The translations under genes and the position numbers were made by a program. Shown here in pieces: positions 57,690 through 63,634 of a stretch of 64,000 nt of DNA. The notes under the pieces are model-generated. The model searched no databases. It worked only from the letters and a program-made list of their open reading frames with translations, and was not told the DNA's origin. Each line of letters opens with the position of its first letter. Positions within the stretch are counted from its first letter, which is position 1. Origin of the DNA: Paraglaciecola mesophila KMM 241 (GTDB taxonomy: Bacteria > Pseudomonadota > Gammaproteobacteria > Enterobacterales > Alteromonadaceae); NCBI RefSeq assembly GCF_000315015.1, contig NZ_BAEP01000070.1, positions 91,630-155,629 on the forward strand, read 5' to 3'.

Positions 57690-58103
57690 CTACTGGTTAA
57701 AATCAAAAAACTCAGACACACCGTCAATAACGGCCTCAACCCTTAGGTTACTGGGTCGAGTAGAGGCTGGATTATCTGGATAAAAAACCTCTATGGCTAT
57801 AGTAACACCTTTGCCTTCGTCAAGTTGTTTTCCAAGGTAAATTTCCATAGCGCGGAACTCTGAGCGGTTGAGCTTAGTAGTCATGGGGACTAAGTTTATT
57901 TTGTCTCCAGCTCCACCTAAATGTCTAGCAATGAGGTGTCCCCCATCATAACCAGTACCACATGCTTTAACTCCTGCGCATCTTTGCGCTTGGGTATTGC
58001 GGTCTAATTTGACGCCGCTATCTGAATCCCCCCCCACAGAAACAACTCGACCATTGGTAAAAGAAACAGGGAAAAGAAAGACACCCATGATAAATATGGT
58101 CAA
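57690..58103 (-). CDS. orphan polymorphic-toxin nuclease domain (DNA/RNA non-specific endonuclease type)
   Basis: A 137-residue product made almost only of a toxin C-terminal nuclease domain. Features are RVVSVGGDSDSG, RNTQAQRCAGVKACGTGYDG, GHLIARHLGG (catalytic H56), KINLVPMTTKLNRSEFRAMEI (N70, N79) and a C-terminal beta strand pair. This is the tip domain carried by CDI, Rhs and other polymorphic toxins. No delivery region precedes it: 55 bp upstream lies the start of the divergent transposase copy. The frame begins at TTG 58103 or ATG 58088. It may be a truncated toxin or a displaced 'orphan tip' retained with its immunity gene. Confidence 0.75.
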   Translation of the reverse strand: MTIFIMGVFLFPVSFTNGRVVSVGGDSDSGVKLDRNTQAQRCAGVKACGTGYDGGHLIARHLGGAGDKINLVPMTTKLNRSEFRAMEIYLGKQLDEGKGVTIAIEVFYPDNPASTRPSNLRVEAVIDGVSEFFDFNQ

Positions 58104-58208
58104 TTTTCAGGGCTGAACTACACTTGATTTGTGTTTCATTCTGTCAGGTAGATGGATTATGCCTCAACCTCGAAAAAGCCAAATTAGTTTAATCGATACG
58201 CCTTATTT

Positions 58209-58282
58209 TATTCACAACATCCATGTCGTTCACTTCTTCGAAGCCAGCTAAAGCTGTTCAAATTTTATTCCCGATAAATTTG
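58209..58282 (+). repeat. structured mini-element, copy I1 (74 bp)
   Basis: Inserted in the TPY-FHC codons of the transposase. It carries, in order, palindrome ACAT-CC-ATGT, stem CTTC-TTC-GAAG, invariant core GCCAGCTAAAGCTGTT, and stem AATTTTAT-TCCCG-ATAAATT. Plus orientation. Confidence 0.82.
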
Positions 58283-58461
58283 TCATTGTGTGTCCCGGTG
58301 TGTGCGGCGTTCTTTCTTATGTGGTACGGCAGCCGCGCTGTAGATAAGTACTCTAAACAAAGTTACGAGCATCGCCGAGGCTGGGTAGAAGAGCGTTTAT
58401 TGTTTCTATCGACAGTATTCGCAATAGACATTTGTGCGTATGCGGTCATGAATAATCAGTA

Positions 58462-58532
58462 AAAATGTTGGGAGCATTTTACAACAGCTTTAGCTGGCCC
58501 GAAGGGCGTAAGGCAGGATGCCTGAAGTAGAC
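58462..58532 (-). repeat. structured mini-element, copy I2 (71 bp)
   Basis: Inserted within the HUH motif codons, in reverse orientation. Read on the minus strand: AGGCA-TCC-TGCCT, GCCC-TTC-GGGC, invariant GCCAGCTAAAGCTGTT, and TAAAATG-CTCCCAA-CATTTT. Confidence 0.82.
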
Positions 58533-58801
58533 TCATGTGGTGCTTTGTGTGGATAAAGCCTTGGCTGATAATTGGGATAGCGATGAAGTGTTGAGGCGCT
58601 ATCACAAGCTGCATAGAGGCACATTGCTGACTCAGAAATTCATGAATGGCGATACGCTGAGCCAAGGAGAGCTAATCACCTTTGATGAAACCGTTGAAAC
58701 CTATCGGCAACGTTTGTATGACATAAGCTGGTTTATGCGTGACTTAAATGAGCATATTGCTCGCGAAGCCAATAAAGAAGACGGCTGCACTGGTCGTTTT
58801 T

Positions 58802-58873
58802 ATTCGCAGCCATCCTTGGCGCTCTCCCTGCGGGCCAGCTAAAGCTGTTCTAATTTATTCCAGATAAATTAGT
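58802..58873 (+). repeat. structured mini-element, copy I3 (72 bp)
   Basis: Inserted in the RF-WEGRF codons. GCCA-TCCT-TGGC, CCC-TGC-GGG, invariant GCCAGCTAAAGCTGTT, and TAATTTAT-TCCAG-ATAAATTA. Plus orientation. Confidence 0.82.
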
Positions 58874-59253
58874 GGGAAGGAAGGTTCAAGTCCCAAGCTT
58901 TGCTGGATGAAAGTGCCGTACTAGCGTGTATAGCCTATGTGGACTTGAATCCCATTCGTGCAAAAATGGAAAAAACACCAGAAACATCAAAGCACACCAG
59001 TATCAAAAAACGTATTCACGCCGCTAAAAACAAACAACCTCAACCGAGCGTTTTAATACCCTTTGTGAGAAACCCTCGTGAAAATATGCCCAAAGGAATC
59101 CCCTACTCACTCAAAGACTATTGTGAGCTGGTAGATACAACAGGCCGCTGTATTCGTGATGATAAGGCAGGTCATATCGACAATACTCAAAGCCCAATTT
59201 TAGAACGACTCGGCTTAGATTCTGCTCAATGGTTAACCTTGACTACTGAGTTC

Positions 59254-59587
59254 GAAAAACACTTTTGCTACGCAGCAGGTGCTGAGCAAATGATGAATGC
59301 GTTCAAGCGCCATACCCATCATCAACGTCTGCGAGGAATGACCAAAGCGAAAGTTCTGTTAAATCGCGCATAAGACATTGCAACTAACACATCAAATGCA
59401 ACGCTTGTAACGTAGGCGTTTGCCTAAAAATTGACCTTGCGCGCCGTTTTCCCCCTCAACGCTTAATATTCCAGTAAAAATCCCCAATCATTCAGAGCAA
59501 AAGTACTTTAACGCCTGTTGAGCGGGTATTTTCCCCTAAGCAGCAGAGTTTTTTATACGATTCTAAAGATGGATGTCTTTGTTAGTA
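59254..59587 (+). repeat. right copy of the ~330-bp transposase 3' module
   Basis: Direct repeat of 56346-56671; see that entry. Its outer end runs into the 3' part of integron cassette 4. Confidence 0.85.
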
Positions 59588-59991
59588 TTCTTTGTTAGTA
59601 TTACAATAAAATCGGCTTTTTGATAAAAAACATCATTACCTTCTTCAAAATGCTGACCATCTATATCAAGTTCAAAACTTGTTTTCTCTTCCTTTTGCTC
59701 TTGAACCATTAGCGTTACTCTGTAATTTTCAATTTGAAAGAAAAAGTCTGAGTCAGTTAAAACTAGATTATTTATCCCCTCACTTTCATCAATTGTTGCC
59801 TTCATGCAATCCAAAGAGACAAGGAAGTCGACACTCATGCCGAAACCTATGCGATTATCATTTTCAATTTCACATCCTGAAATCAGAATGGTGAAAAGTA
59901 ACACCAATATTCGATTAATATACCTTGGCTTATAACGCTCGGCTCTGGGGCGTGGTGACGTTTGGCTGCTTTTCAAGCCAAACTTTACCAC
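59563..59991 (-). CDS. cassette 4: predicted lipoprotein with repeat-encoded tail (truncated cassette)
   Basis: The body is a lipoprotein: hydrophobic ILVLLFTILISGC with a lipobox cysteine, then an acidic, soluble domain of ~100 residues (ENDNRIGFGMSVDFLVSLD onwards) of no recognised family. The only ATG (59991) lies inside the preceding attC site. A better signal peptide, MNRILVLLFTILISGC, would begin at an ATT codon (59915 region) with AAGG just upstream; TTG or GTG in ILVLL are further options. The last codons (TNKDIHL and stop) come from the AAAGATGG repeat of the transposase module, so the native C-terminus and the cassette's attC have been lost. Confidence 0.6.
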   Translation of the reverse strand: MVKFGLKSSQTSPRPRAERYKPRYINRILVLLFTILISGCEIENDNRIGFGMSVDFLVSLDCMKATIDESEGINNLVLTDSDFFFQIENYRVTLMVQEQKEEKTSFELDIDGQHFEEGNDVFYQKADFIVILTKNTNKDIHL

Positions 59992-60015
59992 GTCCCTAGC
60001 AGCCGCTTGTTAGAT
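59930..60015 (-). other. attC site of cassette 3 (86 bp)
   Basis: Minus strand: ATCTAAC (60015-60009) ... AGCGTTATAA (end 59930). The arms GGGACGTGG and GTTTGGCT pair with their partners CCACG/CGCCCC and AGCCAAAC. The 5' heptamer ATCTAAC is the exact reverse complement of cassette 3's left border GTTAGAT, as expected for a site made when the cassette closes into a circle. Confidence 0.92.
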
Positions 60016-60750
60016 TTTGGTGATAAAGTCTGCCAATCTTTGCCCAATGCCTTTATCACTTTCATTTAGCTCGGCTGTAGATGAGCTATTTGGTTCGTTT
60101 ACAACAACTTCAATGTTACCTATTTCATCTCGAACTTCTCGAAGTTTTACTTGTATTTCGCTTTGGTGAGTCTCCAGCGTGGCCATCAAAGCACTCTCTG
60201 AAGCTCTTCTGTAAATCCATACGACGGCCAACAAAGAAATTATGATTACAAGTATAAGGATCATATCCAGCATGTCTCTCTGAGCTGTTTCTCTGTACAT
60301 CGTAATCTTATGGTTACCACTATCGTCGATGTAATTTATGTCGTATGAAATTGGTGAATCCGAAAACATTGTTATTTTCAGATTCGAATTGCTCGACAGC
60401 CTTTCAAGAGGAATTTTTAGTCTGCGCCCTTTAATTTCTGGCTTGCCTATGTCTTCATCACTGGTCAATTCGAATTTCGGGATTTCTACAAAGAACTCGA
60501 CTATAAGCTTAACGTTCTTAGATGCAGACCTCCCTCTATTTTTGAGATTAAGCGTCTCAATATATCCATTCTGGTTAATGAGTGAATTCAGCTTGATCGT
60601 GTCATTAGTTGCAACTATATCTGCCTTACTACTTATTTTTGATACGCTATCACTAAGAGTTAGACCAATGAACGCAACTAGAAAACTCAATATCGATACA
60701 CCTAAAGATATTTTTTCACCCCAACCCATTTGATTAACTGCCGAAGACAT
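60010..60750 (-). CDS. cassette 3, gene B: two-pass membrane protein with coiled coil
   Basis: A 246-residue membrane protein, with start ATG 60750 set by a strong AAGGAGG five bases upstream (a further ATG 18 bases upstream lacks one). Transmembrane helix 1 (SLGVSILSFLVAFIGLTLS, about 12-31), a ~125-residue extracytoplasmic domain with several short strands, transmembrane helix 2 (DMILILVIIISLLAVVWIY), then a cytoplasmic coiled-coil tail (about 185-245). It overlaps gene A by 17 bp and shares its cassette. No family recognised. The layout fits a membrane effector or anchor for the ATPase. Confidence 0.82.
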   Translation of the reverse strand: MSSAVNQMGWGEKISLGVSILSFLVAFIGLTLSDSVSKISSKADIVATNDTIKLNSLINQNGYIETLNLKNRGRSASKNVKLIVEFFVEIPKFELTSDEDIGKPEIKGRRLKIPLERLSSNSNLKITMFSDSPISYDINYIDDSGNHKITMYRETAQRDMLDMILILVIIISLLAVVWIYRRASESALMATLETHQSEIQVKLREVRDEIGNIEVVVNEPNSSSTAELNESDKGIGQRLADFITKI

Positions 60751-61849
60751 GCAGGCCTCCTTGCGCATTTAGATTCAGTACTACATGCTCACTTGGAACC
60801 TCATCTTTGTAGGTAAACTCGATATATTGAAGGCCTTTGTTCATAAACATCAGATCATCAAGAATATTGAGAGATCTTCGATACGACCTATTATCAAGAT
60901 CAAACGATAGGTAGCTGTCATTGATAATTAGCTGTGGGAAATTGTAACGGCCTTCTTGGGCGACTTTTGCAACTGCCAGAACTAGTATAAACCTTGAAAA
61001 GGTCTCCTCTCCATAGGACATGGTTTTACTTCGGCTTTTAATAAACAACTCCAAACCATCAAAAAAGCTCCTTTCAAATCCCGCAGAATGATTGAGACTA
61101 AAAAACACATCCTCTATTTCAGCGATCTTAGATCTCAGTACTAAATCCGATCGTTCCTTTATTTCCTCAAATTTTGACATGGCATTAATCAGTAAACCTT
61201 CTTTTTCTCTGAACTCATCAAAAAATCGCTCTTTTGTTGATTCGATTGTGCTATCCAAATCTGCGATCTTTACGCTCTCTTTCAGCCTAACTGTAATTGA
61301 CCTAGAAAATTCATCGACAATTTTTTCAAGTTCTTTATTTTTTGAAACTTCTTTTTTTAATGCGTATATATCCTTTTCAACGGAACTCAGCAAAGATACA
61401 TTTACACCACACATTGAATTTATAGATTCCCATTGCTGGCGTCTGTTAGCTGATCTTTCTTCGGATAAAAAACAAAAATTCAGTAACGCGAAAATAGATT
61501 CAGCATCACTCTCATATATATAGGTAGGTGAAAGCGCTTCTGTTAGAAATCTATCTAGTTCTTTTGATAATGCACGATACTTATGAGTTACCCCTTTCTG
61601 CCAAACGGAAAGATACGTACTGCCAACCTCTCTTCTAAATCCAATACCCAATCCATTAATGCAAACCTCAAGCTCAATTAGGCTTATGTGTTTATGCACA
61701 ACAGACTTAGTCAAACCCAGCGCATATCTAATACAATTAAATACGGTAGTCTTTCCTGAATTATTATTACCGACGATATAATTCGGGCCATCTTTAAAAT
61801 GGATGTGAGTATCATCAATTTGAAGTGATACTAGCTTTAAACTATTCAC
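60734..61849 (-). CDS. cassette 3, gene A: SMC/RecF-like ABC ATPase
   Basis: A 371-residue ATPase. Walker A is GNNNSGKTT (27-35). A coiled-coil region spans about 150-250. A degenerate signature, MSYGEETFSRFILVLAVAKVA (about 277-297), is followed by a Walker-B-like QLIINDSYLSF with D311 but no glutamate after it, so ATP turnover may be weak or the site atypical. The start is GTG 61849 with GAGAGG five bases upstream. The short coil and single ATPase head are like the small SMC-type ATPases found in bacterial defence loci. No exact family assigned. Confidence 0.82.
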   Translation of the reverse strand: MNSLKLVSLQIDDTHIHFKDGPNYIVGNNNSGKTTVFNCIRYALGLTKSVVHKHISLIELEVCINGLGIGFRREVGSTYLSVWQKGVTHKYRALSKELDRFLTEALSPTYIYESDAESIFALLNFCFLSEERSANRRQQWESINSMCGVNVSLLSSVEKDIYALKKEVSKNKELEKIVDEFSRSITVRLKESVKIADLDSTIESTKERFFDEFREKEGLLINAMSKFEEIKERSDLVLRSKIAEIEDVFFSLNHSAGFERSFFDGLELFIKSRSKTMSYGEETFSRFILVLAVAKVAQEGRYNFPQLIINDSYLSFDLDNRSYRRSLNILDDLMFMNKGLQYIEFTYKDEVPSEHVVLNLNAQGGLHVFGS

Positions 61850-61880
61850 TCATACCTCTCGAACCCTCTACCTTGTGGAA

Positions 61881-61928
61881 ATCTAACGCCGCGTTCACCG
61901 GCTTGTCCTGTGCAACGCTTTGTTAGCT
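61881..61928 (-). other. attC site of cassette 2 (48 bp)
   Basis: Minus strand AGCTAAC (61928-61922) to GCGTTAGAT (end 61881), with inner arms GCGTTGCAC and GGTGAACGC. 5' heptamer AGCTAAC complements the cassette's left border GTTAGCT. The stop codon TAA of gene 2 lies inside it. A very short attC. Confidence 0.9.
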
Positions 61929-62810
61929 GCGCTGCACATGTTTCGAAAGGTTTGAAACGATTACTTTTAGGTTACCTATCAATGACATGACATCATTTTC
62001 AGTAATCGAAACTTTCTTTCCCAACTGTTCTGGGTTACTGCCAGTTTTCTTTATATATTCTTCATCAACTACCCCCATTCTATGCGCTAGAAGATGGCGT
62101 TTTTGAAACTGTTCTATAACGAACTCCCACTCGGAGCTATCGAGACCTTCAGCAATATCAATTCCGGAATCGTCGAGTTTTTGCTTGGCTACGTATATAT
62201 TCTGAAATGACAGCTTAGGATATCGGTCAAGACAACGCTCTCGTGCAAACCCATCAAATGCCGAAATGCAGTCCTCCAGTCCATTTTCAATTAGCTTATT
62301 TTTTATATCTAATGGTGATTCTTTAGCTAGATCAAGTATTTTTATGACCAGATCAAAATTTGCCTCAGCTATCTGTTCGGAGTTGTGCTCTGAACAATCA
62401 GGGCAGTAACCGAATGCGCCATAGATAGCATACTGCAGGGTGCAGTTTTTACACTCAACTCTTTCTTCAAGTTCTTTTTCAGAGTAGTAGGTAATGGGAG
62501 TTGGCCTTCCCTTTACAGTTATCCCAATAGAAATAAACTGATTCCTTTTTGGTTTCCTCTCCATCTTCTTCATCGTTTTGAGAAGATCACCAGAAACCTT
62601 ATTTAGAACAACTGACTGCGCGTACTCAATCTGCTGTTTTGTCCAAAAATGGTCTTGCGGACCAAAATGCTGGCAATAGGGGCAATAACAATCGGAGAAA
62701 TCAGGGATACCAGTACCCGGCTTTATCTTGAAGTACTTTTCGCACTCGGGGCACTCTCTACCCAAGTAGCCTTCTTCGTCTTTCTTAATATCCACTGAGT
62801 AGGTTTCCAC
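61923..62810 (-). CDS. cassette 2: zinc-ribbon plus HEPN-domain protein
   Basis: A 295-residue soluble protein. Two zinc knuckles: CPEC (C20, C23) with CPYC (C43, C46), and CKNC (C120, C123) with CPDC (C136, C139). The C-terminal region has the HEPN nuclease motif R-x4-H at R238-H243 (KRHLLAHRMGVVDEEYI). HEPN domains act as RNases in many toxin and anti-phage systems. Start is GTG 62810 with AAGGA upstream. The stop codon lies inside its attC. The role as an RNase effector activated by stress or phage is an inference from the motif. Confidence 0.8.
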   Translation of the reverse strand: METYSVDIKKDEEGYLGRECPECEKYFKIKPGTGIPDFSDCYCPYCQHFGPQDHFWTKQQIEYAQSVVLNKVSGDLLKTMKKMERKPKRNQFISIGITVKGRPTPITYYSEKELEERVECKNCTLQYAIYGAFGYCPDCSEHNSEQIAEANFDLVIKILDLAKESPLDIKNKLIENGLEDCISAFDGFARERCLDRYPKLSFQNIYVAKQKLDDSGIDIAEGLDSSEWEFVIEQFQKRHLLAHRMGVVDEEYIKKTGSNPEQLGKKVSITENDVMSLIGNLKVIVSNLSKHVQRS

Positions 62811-62827
62811 TACTGATTCCTTTTTTC

Positions 62828-62899
62828 AGCTAACGCCGCGCTCTGCGGAAATTTAGAAGCGCCAGCGAGTAAATTTTCCGTAGCAGCGCCTTGTTATGC
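62828..62899 (-). other. attC site of cassette 1 (72 bp)
   Basis: Minus strand GCATAAC (62899-62893) to GGCGTTAGCT (end 62828); arms GGCGCTGC and CGGAAAATTTA pair with TAAATTTCCG and GCAGAGCGC, leaving one extra base on one side as attC sites do. 5' heptamer GCATAAC complements the attI-border GTTATGC. Confidence 0.93.
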
Positions 62900-63388
62900 A
62901 TTTTGCGTCACTTTGGTTATATTGAAACCTTCCTCGGATGTTGGAGCCATAAAATACTTTGTAATCTGATTAAACATCTCTACCGTATCCGTTGCTGCTC
63001 TCTCCGGTATCTCTGTGCGTCTTTTCTCGATTTGCTTGAGACAGGCTTCATTTGGTAAGTCGATGTATATCAAATTATGTGGAGCTTCGATCTCGGAGAA
63101 AATACTCCGAAACCAATCTCTTTGTGAAAGAGTATTGGCCGGGAAGTCCATCACCACATTTGTTCCCGCAGACAAAATGGACTGAACAAGCTTTTTAATC
63201 TGTGGTTTAAGTATATTAGAATATTCAATATAGTCATTTAGTGATGAAATCTTATTTGGGTAAAGTGACGCAAGCCATTCATCTTCTGAAAGCAATACTG
63301 AGTTGCCTTCCTGTGTGATTTCACCAGCTTTGGTAGACTTTCCTGCACCCATTTTGCCACAGAAAAAGGTCAACACTCCTTTGTTCAT
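62894..63388 (-). CDS. cassette 1: P-loop kinase-like protein
   Basis: A 164-residue soluble protein with Walker A GKMGAGKST (11-19), a probable nucleoside/phosphate-transfer fold (VVMDFPANTLSQRDWF as a Walker-B-like strand, then YIDLPNEACLKQIEKRR with the conserved arginines of the lid). It is of the AAA_33/zeta-like predicted-kinase group common in integron cassettes. Substrate unknown; could be a small-molecule kinase, a resistance factor or a toxin-like kinase. Starts ATG 63388 behind GAGAG; the stop codon lies inside its attC. Confidence 0.78.
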   Translation of the reverse strand: MNKGVLTFFCGKMGAGKSTKAGEITQEGNSVLLSEDEWLASLYPNKISSLNDYIEYSNILKPQIKKLVQSILSAGTNVVMDFPANTLSQRDWFRSIFSEIEAPHNLIYIDLPNEACLKQIEKRRTEIPERAATDTVEMFNQITKYFMAPTSEEGFNITKVTQNA

Positions 63389-63407
63389 AGTTGCTCTCTA
63401 TTTTGAT

Positions 63408-63414
63408 GCATAAC
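63408..63414 (-). other. attI recombination core (GTTATGC on the minus strand)
   Basis: The heptamer GTTATGC sits at the border of attI and the first cassette, 20 bases before the cassette 1 start codon. It is the reverse complement of GCATAAC at the far end of the same cassette. Confidence 0.85.
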
Positions 63415-63571
63415 AATTTTAATATCTTGCAAAATGAGGTGTTTAAACACGGCATTTTGTCGCATATATACATTCATCATTTTTAACATGCTTCCTATGT
63501 CTTTGTATAGGTTAGTTATCTTTCTGGTTTCTTAAAACACGTTTGTTGATATGCGGTACTTTGCCAAAAAC

Positions 63572-63600
63572 TTGCTGTTATAGGAGACAGCAACTATAAC
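63572..63600 (+). promoter_or_regulatory. sigma-70 promoter of intI
   Basis: TTGCTG at 63572-63577, 17-bp spacer, TATAAC at 63595-63600. The spacer holds an inverted repeat, TTGCTGT (63572-63578) / ACAGCAA (63587-63593). Confidence 0.7.
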
Positions 63601-63615
63601 TGTATAAATACACAT
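63600..63615 (+). promoter_or_regulatory. LexA (SOS) box of intI
   Basis: CTGTATAAATACACAT, seven of eight fixed positions of CTGT-N8-ACAG (the last G is T). It overlaps the end of the -10 element and lies 20 bases before the integrase ATG, as in LexA-controlled integron integrases. Confidence 0.75.
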
Positions 63616-63634
63616 GTAAATTAAAGTGCAATTT

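Larger units (their letters stand above)
58159..59373 (+). pseudogene. RAYT-type (Y1/IS200-like) transposase, interrupted by three structured inserts
   Basis: The gene starts at ATG 58159 (MPQPRKSQISLIDTPYF) and ends at TAA 59373. Four lesions break it: insert I1 (58209-58282), a 14-bp GC-rich insert after LCG at ~58326-58339, insert I2 (58462-58532) and insert I3 (58802-58873). Deleting them in silico gives one uninterrupted frame with standard motifs: [42 protein letters not shown], the catalytic HUH-type position NQYHVVLCVDKALADNWDSDEV, and ACIAYVDLNPIRAKME. I2 splits the HUH motif, and the first histidine of the motif reads Gln in this copy. Presumed inactive. Confidence 0.9.
63389..63634. 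other. attI region and divergent promoters of the integron
   Basis: About 250 bp without a gene between cassette 1 and intI. It holds the attI core at its left end, the intI promoter and LexA box at its right end. The cassette promoter (Pc) is expected on the minus strand here; no convincing box pair was found, the least bad being TATACA near 63506. Confidence 0.6.

Noticed and set aside
58456..58665. Minus-strand frame of 69 codons
   Set aside because: Runs through insert I2 and the antisense of the transposase; no start signal.
58209..58873. The three mini-elements as tRNA genes, because of their size and several hairpins
   Set aside because: No acceptor stem closing the ends, no anticodon loop of seven with conserved U33, and the arm order does not match tRNA.
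63430..63560. Cassette promoter Pc on the minus strand
   Set aside because: TATACA near 63506 has no acceptable -35 at 16-18 bp; not supported as a feature.
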